Source: Pseudidiomarina salinarum
GTDB lineage: Bacteria > Pseudomonadota > Gammaproteobacteria > Enterobacterales > Alteromonadaceae
Reading direction: 5' to 3'
Length of the DNA stretch: 64,000 nt
NCBI RefSeq assembly: GCF_000753715.1
Contig: NZ_JPER01000001.1
Span: forward strand, 310,001 to 374,000
Both the position numbers and the translations under genes were made by a program. Position 1 is the first letter of the stretch. Every line of letters begins with the position of its first letter. Below the pieces are notes generated by a model that was not told where the DNA came from, did no database searches, and saw only the letters and a list, made by a program, of their open reading frames with translations. Shown here piece after piece: positions 57,256-64,000 of the stretch.

Positions 57256-58653
57256 ATGCTAACCATTTTTAATACGCTGACCCGCGCCAGGGAAGAATTT
57301 GTACCAGTGACCCCGGGTGAGGTGAAACTCTACGTGTGCGGCGTAACCATTTACGATTACTGTCATATCGGGCATGCCCGTACTTATGTGGCTTTTGATG
57401 TGATCGTGCGCTACCTGCGTTCGCGGGGCTATCGGGTCACTTATGTGCGCAACATTACCGATGTCGACGACAAGATTATTCGCCGGGCAGCGGAAAACAA
57501 GGAAAGCATTGAGGCGGTGACGGATCGTTACACCAGTGCGATGCATGAAGATTTTGACGCGCTTAACCTGCTGCGCCCGGATATTGAACCGACGGTGACG
57601 GATCATATGGATGATATCATCGCCATGATCGACACCCTGATTGCTAAAGGCCATGCCTATGAAGCCGCCGATGGCGATGTGCTGTTTGATGTCAGCACGT
57701 TTGAGCCCTACGGTAAGTTAAGCCGCCAGAACCTTGAGCAGTTGCAGTCTGGTGCGCGGGTTGACGTGGCCGATAATAAACAGGATCCGCTCGACTTTGT
57801 GCTGTGGAAGCAAGCCAAAGAGGGTGAGCCGAGCTGGCCATCACCCTGGGGCGCGGGCCGGCCCGGCTGGCACATCGAGTGCTCGGCAATGAACAAACGG
57901 CACCTTGGTGAACATTTTGATATTCACGGTGGTGGCTCGGATCTGATTTTCCCCCACCATGAAAATGAGGTGGCGCAAAGCTGCTGTGCCAACCAGACTA
58001 ACTATGTGAATTACTGGATGCACAGTGGCATGGTGCAGGTGGACGAAGTGAAGATGTCCAAATCACTGGGCAACTTTTTCACTATTCGTGAAGTCCTGAA
58101 GGAATATGACGCCGAAACCGTGCGTTATTTTTTGTTATCCAGCCATTACCGCTCGCAGTTGAACTATTCTAAAGAGAACCTGGATCAGGCGCGGGCCGGA
58201 CTGGAGCGTTTGTACACTGCGTTGCGGGACGCCCCTGAGCCATTTGGCCATGACGGTGTGGAAGAAGAACTGACCCAGGTGCAGGTACAGCGGTTTCATG
58301 CCGCTATGCAGGAAGATTTTAATGTGCCTGAAGCCTTGCCGGTGCTGTTTGACCTGGCCCGGGATATTAACCGGACCCTGGCCACTGAGCCGGCCAAGGC
58401 AGCGGTTTATGCAGCCCAGTTGCGCAAGCTCGGTGACATACTGGGGCTGCTGCAACAACAGCCCGAAGCATTTTTACAGGGCGGCGCCGGCGTGAGCGAG
58501 GATGTTGCTGAAATTGAAGAACTGATCGCGGAGCGCAACGAGGCCCGCAAAGCAAGAGACTGGAGCCGCGCCGATGCGGCCCGGGATAAACTGACTGAAT
58601 TAGGTATCGAACTTGAAGATACCCCACAAGGTACGCGCTGGCGGCGCGTCTAG
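57256..58653 (+). CDS. cysS: Cysteinyl-tRNA synthetase
   Basis: Charges tRNA-Cys. The 465-residue class I synthetase has Cys28 ([10 protein letters not shown]) as first zinc ligand, [12 protein letters not shown] as HIGH motif, [20 protein letters not shown] and [11 protein letters not shown] with the other zinc ligands, and [10 protein letters not shown] as KMSKS motif. AGGAG precedes ATG 57256. Followed after 12 bases by the M17 peptidase gene. Confidence 0.97.
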   Translation: MLTIFNTLTRAREEFVPVTPGEVKLYVCGVTIYDYCHIGHARTYVAFDVIVRYLRSRGYRVTYVRNITDVDDKIIRRAAENKESIEAVTDRYTSAMHEDFDALNLLRPDIEPTVTDHMDDIIAMIDTLIAKGHAYEAADGDVLFDVSTFEPYGKLSRQNLEQLQSGARVDVADNKQDPLDFVLWKQAKEGEPSWPSPWGAGRPGWHIECSAMNKRHLGEHFDIHGGGSDLIFPHHENEVAQSCCANQTNYVNYWMHSGMVQVDEVKMSKSLGNFFTIREVLKEYDAETVRYFLLSSHYRSQLNYSKENLDQARAGLERLYTALRDAPEPFGHDGVEEELTQVQVQRFHAAMQEDFNVPEALPVLFDLARDINRTLATEPAKAAVYAAQLRKLGDILGLLQQQPEAFLQGGAGVSEDVAEIEELIAERNEARKARDWSRADAARDKLTELGIELEDTPQGTRWRRV

Positions 58654-58665
58654 GAGTAAAAAAAT

Positions 58666-60201
58666 ATGGCATATCCAAAACTGACCGTGGTAAATGACTA
58701 CAGTGCTGCTGCAGGTGGTGGCTACGATGCTGTCATTTTAATTGGCGACTATCAGCAATATATTCCTGACGACTTTTCGTCTCACGTTGAGCGCGCCCGG
58801 CAGTTTGATCGTCGTGTCGGAGAGCAGGCGTTGCTGCTGACCTGTGAGGTCGCCGGTGGTCGCCTGATCACGGCGCCAACCGGGCCGTTGACCCGCGATT
58901 ACGATGATGTGCGGCAAATCGCTGACGCCGCTGCCGCTGGCGCCCGGATCGCTGCTGATGCCGGTTGCAGCAAGCCCTTGCTGGTGGTGTTTGGGGTACC
59001 GGAAGAAGATCCCCGTTATGGTCAGGCTGAAGCCGTGGCTTACTGGGGTTTTTGCCAGGCACTATATCAGCCGCTGGAAGCGCGCGAAGCGCTCGGCGAA
59101 GACAAAATTGAAACCGTAACCGAAGTCGGTCTGGTCGGCGTGGTCAACGAAGACTGGCTGCAGGCTGTTGAGGCCGGTAAGCGGGTTGCCCGGGATCTCT
59201 GTGGTACTGAACCTGAACGTATGGCAGCCCCGCGTTTTGCCGAATACTGCCAGCAGGCCTTTGCGCAGTCGCCGGTACGGGTCACTGTTATCGATGATAT
59301 CCAGCAATTACAGCACGAATACCCGCTACTGATGGCGGTAGCACGGGCCTCGTTGGGGGTAGAACGTCACTGGCCTTGTGTGGTGCGACTGGAATACAAA
59401 GCACCGGCGGCGGAACAGACCCTGATGATGGCCGGTAAAGGGATTGTTTATGATACCGGTGGCGTCGATCTCAAGGTCGGCGGCCATATGGCCGGCATGA
59501 GCCGGGATAAAGGCGGCGCGGCTGGCGTGGCCGGTTTTCTGAAAACCGTAGCCGAAATGCGGCCGGAAACCGTCAACGTTGTCGCTGAGCTGGGTATTGT
59601 CCGCAACAGCGTTGGCGCTGATGCTTTTGTCGCTGATGAAATTATTGCCGGCCACAGTGGTGTGCGGGTGCGCATTGGTAATACCGATGCCGAAGGCCGG
59701 CTGTTGCTGGCTGATCTGCTGAGCCATTTACGCGCTGAGGCGGCCGATTACCCGCAGCCACAGTTGTTCTCAGTAGCCACCCTGACCGGCCATGCCGCGC
59801 TGGCGAAAGGCCCTTATACCGCGTTGATCCCCAACGGGCCGGCGCGCGTAGATAAGATAACTGACCGGCTGTGGGAAGCCGGTGAAGTCTATGGCGACCC
59901 CACGGAAATTTCCTGGTCGCGCCGCGAAGACTTCTCGTTTGTACGGCCCCGGACCAAGTCAGATGATGTGCTTTCGAGTAACAATGGCCCGTCGGCCACA
60001 ACCCGGCGCGGGCATCAGTTCCCGATGGCATTTTTAAGTATTGCCGCTGGCCTTGATCAGCATGGCACGGACAGTGAGCAACCGCTCCCTTATGTGCATG
60101 TGGATATTGCCGGTAGCGGCGTTGAAGGCGGTGACTGGCAGCATGGTAAGCCAACCGCCACCCCGGTGACTTGCTTTGCAGGATGTTACCTGCATCGCTA
60201 A
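58666..60201 (+). CDS. M17-family leucyl aminopeptidase-like protein
   Basis: A 511-residue metallopeptidase with the M17 signature NTDAEGRLLLADLL and metal-binding region GKGIVYDTGGVDLKVGGHMA followed by SRDKGGAAGV. The latter differs from classical PepA (the glycine-serine stretch and the DMCGAA motif are altered), so it belongs to an atypical M17 branch. No signal peptide. Likely releases N-terminal residues from peptides in the cytoplasm, fitting the peptide-importing gene set. Confidence 0.85.
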   Translation: MAYPKLTVVNDYSAAAGGGYDAVILIGDYQQYIPDDFSSHVERARQFDRRVGEQALLLTCEVAGGRLITAPTGPLTRDYDDVRQIADAAAAGARIAADAGCSKPLLVVFGVPEEDPRYGQAEAVAYWGFCQALYQPLEAREALGEDKIETVTEVGLVGVVNEDWLQAVEAGKRVARDLCGTEPERMAAPRFAEYCQQAFAQSPVRVTVIDDIQQLQHEYPLLMAVARASLGVERHWPCVVRLEYKAPAAEQTLMMAGKGIVYDTGGVDLKVGGHMAGMSRDKGGAAGVAGFLKTVAEMRPETVNVVAELGIVRNSVGADAFVADEIIAGHSGVRVRIGNTDAEGRLLLADLLSHLRAEAADYPQPQLFSVATLTGHAALAKGPYTALIPNGPARVDKITDRLWEAGEVYGDPTEISWSRREDFSFVRPRTKSDDVLSSNNGPSATTRRGHQFPMAFLSIAAGLDQHGTDSEQPLPYVHVDIAGSGVEGGDWQHGKPTATPVTCFAGCYLHR

Positions 60202-60239
60202 GGGCCGGGGGGTGAACCCCCTAATGGAGTACGGTGAAA

Positions 60240-61112
60240 ATGCGTAAAATCAGGATATGGTTAGCGGCGCTGGCCGTACTTAGCCTGACTACCGGCCTGA
60301 GTGCAGTTGTTCAGGCGCAGTCACGGTTTGACGATGTGCAAATCGAATCGGTGCAACTGAGTGAGCGGGTGTATATGTTGACCGGCGCCGGTGGCAATAT
60401 TGGCGTCTATGTCGGCGACGACGGGGTGTACATGGTCGATGCCCAATACGCGGCGCTGGCTGATAAGATCCGCGCTGAAATTGCCACCCTGACGGATCGG
60501 CAGCTGAGCACGCTGATCAATACGCATTTTCATGGTGACCATACTGATGGTAACGCGGCTTTCGCCCGTCAGGGGGTTACTGTGATTGCGCATCACAACG
60601 TGGCTGAGCGTCTGGCCCGGAACGCCGACTTTGATCAGGCGGGTATTCCGGATTTGACCTTCGGTGAATCCCTGGCGCTCAACGCCGGCGACGGCACGCT
60701 CAGATTGCAGCATTATCCGCAGGGGCACACCGACGGCGACCTGGTGGTCTGGTTTGCTGACGCCAATGTTATCCATGCCGGCGACTTGTTTTTTGTCGAT
60801 CGCTTTCCGTTCATCGACTTAAACGCCGGTGGTAGTGTGCAGGGTTATATTGATAATGCGAGCAGCGTCATTGCGCAGCTCGATGAGAATACCAAAATCA
60901 TTCCCGGTCATGGTGGCTTGTCCGATAAGGATGACTGGCAGCGGCTGATCTCAATGATTACCATCACCCGCGAAGAAGTGCGCCTGATGCAGGTTGAAGG
61001 CCTGAGCGTTGATGAGGCTGTCGCACGCGGTCTCAGCGATCGGTGGGCGGACTGGTCCTGGGGCTTTATTACCGAGGAACGCTGGATAAAAACCTTATAC
61101 CAGGATATGTAA
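60240..61112 (+). CDS. Exported metallo-beta-lactamase-fold hydrolase
   Basis: A 290-residue protein with a signal peptide (cleavage near VVQAQ) and the metal motif NTHFHGDHTDGNAAF, then the histidine and aspartate in YPQGHTDGDLVVWF and HAGDLFFVDRFPFID, and a late IIPGHGGLSDKDD. The pattern is like periplasmic B3-like or quorum-lactonase relatives, but substrate is unknown. ATG 60240 is ten bases after GGAG; GTG 60234 is also possible. Preceded by a G5/C5 hairpin at 60208-60221. Confidence 0.8.
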   Translation: MRKIRIWLAALAVLSLTTGLSAVVQAQSRFDDVQIESVQLSERVYMLTGAGGNIGVYVGDDGVYMVDAQYAALADKIRAEIATLTDRQLSTLINTHFHGDHTDGNAAFARQGVTVIAHHNVAERLARNADFDQAGIPDLTFGESLALNAGDGTLRLQHYPQGHTDGDLVVWFADANVIHAGDLFFVDRFPFIDLNAGGSVQGYIDNASSVIAQLDENTKIIPGHGGLSDKDDWQRLISMITITREEVRLMQVEGLSVDEAVARGLSDRWADWSWGFITEERWIKTLYQDM

Positions 61113-61117
61113 TAAAA

Positions 61118-61141
61118 AAACGCCGACTTAAGTCGGCGTTT
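61118..61141. terminator. Bidirectional terminator shared by converging genes
   Basis: A 24-base perfect palindrome (AAACGCCGACTT and its complement) with A7 on the left. It ends the plus-strand hydrolase gene and lies over the last codons of minus-strand yciA. The left A-run gives a good U-tract only for the minus strand; on the plus strand the tail is TTTCTAATTT. Confidence 0.85.
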
Positions 61142-61526
61142 CTAATTTAATCGCATCGAGCTCTTCTTTGGTTCGCCCGTGCGGCAGTGGCTTACGGGTG
61201 TCGGCATCAATATGGACGAAGACGATATCATCAGCAATACAGATGGTTTGCTTGGTCTGCTTGTTGCGTACCACGCAGGTTACGGTCAGCGAGCTGCGGC
61301 CGGCCGCTTTCACGCCCAGGCCAAACTCGACGACATCGCCCTGATAGGCAGAGGTTTCAAAGCTGATAGCACCAATGTGCTTGGTTACCAAGCTTTTGGC
61401 ATCCAGCTGGCAGGCAGCAAAGATGTACGCTTCTTCATCGATCCATTCTAAAATGCGCCCGCCAAACAGCGAGCCGGCAAAGTTCAGGTCATTAGGCATA
61501 ACCAGACGACGCGATAAAAAATGCAT
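61128..61526 (-). CDS. yciA: Acyl-CoA thioesterase YciA
   Basis: A 132-residue hotdog-fold acyl-CoA hydrolase: RRLVMPNDLNFAGSLFGGRI near the N-terminus with the catalytic asparagine/aspartate region, and TKHIGAISFETSAYQGDVVE. Hydrolyses a broad range of acyl-CoAs. Its last four codons and stop are part of the terminator palindrome. Transcribed after the S9 peptidase gene with a 47-base gap. Confidence 0.92.
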   Translation of the reverse strand: MHFLSRRLVMPNDLNFAGSLFGGRILEWIDEEAYIFAACQLDAKSLVTKHIGAISFETSAYQGDVVEFGLGVKAAGRSSLTVTCVVRNKQTKQTICIADDIVFVHIDADTRKPLPHGRTKEELDAIKLETPT

Positions 61527-61573
61527 TAGCAGTTATCTCCAGCAAATGAGGAAGTTACCGCCAGTATAGCCGA

Positions 61574-63838
61574 TCACAGGTGACGGGCAAAAAAGTCTGC
61601 CACCAGCTGATAGCGATGGATGCTGGTATTGCGTCCGCTCAGGCCATGCTGCTTACCGGGGTAGGCCATCATTTCAAACGGCAGGGCCTGATCCTGCAGC
61701 GCTTTGATAAGTTTACCGGTATGTTCAAAAAGCACGTTGTCATCGGCCATACCGTGATAAATCAGCAGGGGTTTCTTTAGCTGAGCGCTGTAGTTGAGTA
61801 CCGAAGCCTGCCGGTAGCCTTCAGCGTTATTTTGCGGGCTACTCAGATAGCGCTCGGTATAGTGAGTATCATAAAGGCTCCAGTCGGTTACCGGGGCGCC
61901 GGCGACCGCGGCGGCAAAAAGGTCATCGGCGCGCAGAATGAGGTGCAGCGCCAGGTAGCCGCCGTAGCTGTGTCCGAATACACCGACGCGCTTTGGATCG
62001 ACAAAAGGTAACTGGCGAACAAATTCGGCACCGCGCCGCTGGTCTTCCACTTCCAGCATGCCCAGCTTGCGGTAGATTCCGGTTTCAAACTGCCGGCCAC
62101 GGTTACCGCTGCCGCGATTATCCAGCTGGAATACCACATAGCCCTGTTGTGCCAGATATTGGGTAAAATAATCACCCCAGCTATTGGTTACGCGTTGGGC
62201 GCGCGGGCCGCCGTAGACCATCACAATAACCGGATAACGCTGATTATCAACGAACTGAGCCGGGCGGGTCAGACGGTAGTAAAGCCGTTGGCCGTCTTCA
62301 GCGCTGATATTGCCAAACTCAGGAAATTGCCAGTCAGCCAGATAGGGCGCCAACGGATGGGTTTCATCCAGCTGGTTCTGGTGCAGCCAGCTGATGCGCT
62401 CGCCCGTGGGGCCATGCAGGCTCACCTGGGGAGGCTGGGTGCTGCTTGAGAAGTAATCAATGTAGCTGCGGGCATCAGCGGCAAAGGTGATCTGATGCAG
62501 GCCGTCACGCTCACTGAGGCGGGTTGGCTGGCTGGGATTGGTGGTGTTCATGCTGGCGCGGTAAAGATGGCGCTCCAGCGGGGTATCCTTGCGGCCGGTA
62601 AAATAGATATAGCCGGTGGTTTCATCCACCCGGCTGACCTTATCAACCATCCAGTCGCCACTGGTCAGCTGGCGGATCAGGCTGCCATCCAGCCGGTATA
62701 AGTACAGGTGCTTAAAGCCGCTGCGCTCCGAGGCCCAGATAAAATGGCGTGCGTCATCGAGAAAAATCAGGTCATCGTGCAAGTTGACCCAGGTTGGGGC
62801 GGATTCCTGCACGATAGGACTGTTGCCGACACCGGGCTTGTCAGTATCCAGCAAATACAGGCTCAGCTGATTCTGACTGCGATTCTGCCACTGATAGCCC
62901 AGTCGCTTGCTGTCGGCAACCCAATCGACGCGGGCCAGATAACCATCGCCGTGGCGCTCAGATAAATTCAGCCAGGTGACTGCCGGTTGCTCATCAGTGA
63001 CTGGCAATTTAAGAATGCCCAGGTCGACTATGGCATTGGCACTGCCGGCAAACGGATAGCGCTGTTCGACCAGCTCGGTGCCGCTGTCCGTCATATCAGC
63101 ACGCACGACCCTGATTACCGGTTTATTATCGACCCGGGTGAGGGCAATTTGTTGTTCGTCCGGGCTCCACCAGTAGCCGGTCATGCGCTTCATTTCTTCC
63201 TGGGCGACAAATTCAGCGGTGCCGTACATGAGGTCGGCCGAGCCGCCGTTGGTAAGCTGGCGTAAATGGGTGGTCGCCAGATCCACTAACCACAGGTTAT
63301 GGTCGTGAATGAAGCTGACGAAGCGACCCGCGGGAGAGAACCTCGCGTCGGTGGCGCTCATGCCGCTGTTGGTTAAGTTGGTGATGGCCGCGGTTTCGAT
63401 ATCGTACAGGTAGAGCTGGCCAGCCAGTGGGAATAACAGGGTACTGCCATCGGGCGACCAGTGGTATTCGACGATGCCGGCCGCACGAATGCGCTGGCGC
63501 TCACGGCGGGCCTGTTCGGCGGCTGAGATCTGGGTTGGGTCGGGAGTTAATTCATCGGCAGCGACCAGCAGGCGGTGCGTGTCGTCACGGACACTGTAAA
63601 GCCAGAGGTCGTAAATGTCGGGCTGCGCAGCGGAGCCTTTGAGATAAGAAATATGCTTACTGTGCGGAGCAAAACGAAGCTGTTGTGGCGCTATGGTGGT
63701 TAAATCGGGCGCCGAGAAAATTCGTTCAATAGTGAGGGTGTCAGGCTCGGCAGCGGACTCGGTTTGGGGGGCAGCCATTATCGGCAAAGAAATCCCAATG
63801 CCGATCAAACCTGCCATCAGTGCACCTAAAAATCGCAT
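61574..63838 (-). CDS. S9-family peptidase, dipeptidyl peptidase IV-like
   Basis: A 754-residue exported serine peptidase. A signal peptide ending near IMAAPQ is followed by a beta-propeller domain (about 50-480, including EYHWSPDGSTLLF) and an alpha/beta-hydrolase domain with the nucleophile in GVFGHSYGGYLALHL and the histidine in GKQHGLSG. An FVAQEEM segment matches the double-glutamate substrate anchor of DPP IV. Start chosen at ATG 63838, which gives the signal peptide; an upstream ATG 16 codons earlier lies within a hairpin. Confidence 0.9.
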   Translation of the reverse strand: MRFLGALMAGLIGIGISLPIMAAPQTESAAEPDTLTIERIFSAPDLTTIAPQQLRFAPHSKHISYLKGSAAQPDIYDLWLYSVRDDTHRLLVAADELTPDPTQISAAEQARRERQRIRAAGIVEYHWSPDGSTLLFPLAGQLYLYDIETAAITNLTNSGMSATDARFSPAGRFVSFIHDHNLWLVDLATTHLRQLTNGGSADLMYGTAEFVAQEEMKRMTGYWWSPDEQQIALTRVDNKPVIRVVRADMTDSGTELVEQRYPFAGSANAIVDLGILKLPVTDEQPAVTWLNLSERHGDGYLARVDWVADSKRLGYQWQNRSQNQLSLYLLDTDKPGVGNSPIVQESAPTWVNLHDDLIFLDDARHFIWASERSGFKHLYLYRLDGSLIRQLTSGDWMVDKVSRVDETTGYIYFTGRKDTPLERHLYRASMNTTNPSQPTRLSERDGLHQITFAADARSYIDYFSSSTQPPQVSLHGPTGERISWLHQNQLDETHPLAPYLADWQFPEFGNISAEDGQRLYYRLTRPAQFVDNQRYPVIVMVYGGPRAQRVTNSWGDYFTQYLAQQGYVVFQLDNRGSGNRGRQFETGIYRKLGMLEVEDQRRGAEFVRQLPFVDPKRVGVFGHSYGGYLALHLILRADDLFAAAVAGAPVTDWSLYDTHYTERYLSSPQNNAEGYRQASVLNYSAQLKKPLLIYHGMADDNVLFEHTGKLIKALQDQALPFEMMAYPGKQHGLSGRNTSIHRYQLVADFFARHL

Positions 63839-63839
63839 A

Positions 63840-63892
63840 CCTGCTTTGTTCCTGTATTCAGTGAGCTCACTGGGACAGTGTAACAAAGCAGG
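63840..63892 (-). promoter_or_regulatory. 5'-UTR hairpin enclosing the ribosome-binding region of the S9 gene
   Basis: CCTGCTTTGTT (63840-63850 on +) and AACAAAGCAGG (63882-63892) are perfect 11-bp complements, nested around the 14-base palindrome CAGTGAGCTCACTG (63859-63872). On the minus-strand mRNA the 3' arm ends one base before the ATG. A competing small hairpin CACTG..CAGTG is also possible. This looks like a translational switch. Confidence 0.55.
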
Positions 63893-63935
63893 CTGCGAAG
63901 GGTTTCAGGCTGCGACCAAGCGCGCGACTAATGCG

Positions 63936-64000
63936 CTAAAATTCGCCGCGTATACCAATACCGAAGTTACGGCCGCGCAGTGGTGCGTCCTCTTTCAGGA
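63936..64000 (-). CDS. C-terminus of an outer-membrane beta-barrel protein, partial
   Basis: The last about 20 codons of a minus-strand gene running off the window, ending ...PLRGRNFGIGIRGEF and a TAG stop. The alternating pattern with a terminal phenylalanine is the C-terminal beta-signal of outer-membrane barrels, most like TonB-dependent receptors. It would lie upstream of the S9 peptidase in the same direction. Confidence 0.55.
   Translation of the reverse strand, partial: LKEDAPLRGRNFGIGIRGEF

Noticed and set aside
60208..60221. G5/C5 hairpin with TGAA loop before the metallo-hydrolase gene
   Set aside because: Short, no U-tract, and outside the ribosome-binding site; too little to call a terminator or switch.
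63889..63915. Direct repeat CAGGCTGCGA twice, seven bases apart
   Set aside because: Only two short copies; could be chance and has no clear link to a start or terminator.

Overview
The window is ordinary, gene-dense chromosome of a marine gammaproteobacterium. Na+-NQR with its NqrM and ApbE helpers, FabV as enoyl reductase, MiaE and CmoAB tRNA modification, a VolA-type surface lipase, an S9 peptidase, an atypical M17 peptidase and the E. coli-like order ybgC-tolQRAB-pal-cpoB-tRNA(Lys)-nadA together suggest the Alteromonadales. My best guess is the Idiomarinaceae; that assignment is inference from gene content, not a search result. I see no prophage, insertion sequence, CRISPR array or defence island.

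Layout. 1-4357: end of a cytochrome c maturation operon (ccmF partial, ccmG, ccmH, ccmI) followed by the lipid-asymmetry lipoprotein mlaA. 4375-9490: a peptide transporter and galU on +, then on - the wobble-uridine operon cmoA-cmoB with a translationally coupled LysR gene. 9554-14690: a FUSC membrane protein, then aspS-ruvC-ruvA-ruvB behind a strong promoter. 14691-15035 is the only long gene-free stretch; it carries what looks like a complete small-RNA gene on the minus strand. 15036-21682: the Tol-Pal operon, two tRNA-Lys genes and nadA.

21665-29706: mostly minus strand. It holds a lipoprotein metallo-hydrolase, ZIP transporter and nucleoside-sugar-epimerase-like gene in one operon; a DUF2254 protein on +; tRNA-Ser with a structured repeat beside its terminator; bfd, two unlike bacterioferritins and mscS behind a Fur-like box; and a cation exchanger with a DUF3429 protein. 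29827-38808: zntB, the ferric transporter fbpABC behind a good Fur box, a CPA1 antiporter, a small lipoprotein with bolA, and fabV. 39001-46098: nqrABCDEF-apbE-nqrM, the sodium-pumping NADH dehydrogenase with both maturation factors.

46095-64000: a YCF48-like repeat protein, a YciK-type reductase, a 795-residue lipase lipoprotein, sohB-smrA with an unrecognised secreted protein, a dicarboxylate/glutamate symporter, a Yip1 protein, miaE, lpxH-ppiB, cysS with an M17 peptidase and a second metallo-hydrolase, yciA, a dipeptidyl-peptidase-like S9 protein, and the last codons of an outer-membrane protein.

Themes: envelope integrity (Tol-Pal, MlaA, LpxH), iron handling (Fbp, Bfr, Bfd), sodium energetics (NQR, antiporters) and protein or peptide use (POT transporter, M17, S9). 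Convergent neighbours repeatedly overlap at their 3' ends. The signals most worth following are the minus-strand small-RNA candidate at 14700-14842, the hairpin that encloses the ribosome-binding region of the S9 peptidase gene at 63838-63892, the complementary loss of active-site residues in the two bacterioferritins, and several long perfect hairpins without U-tracts.
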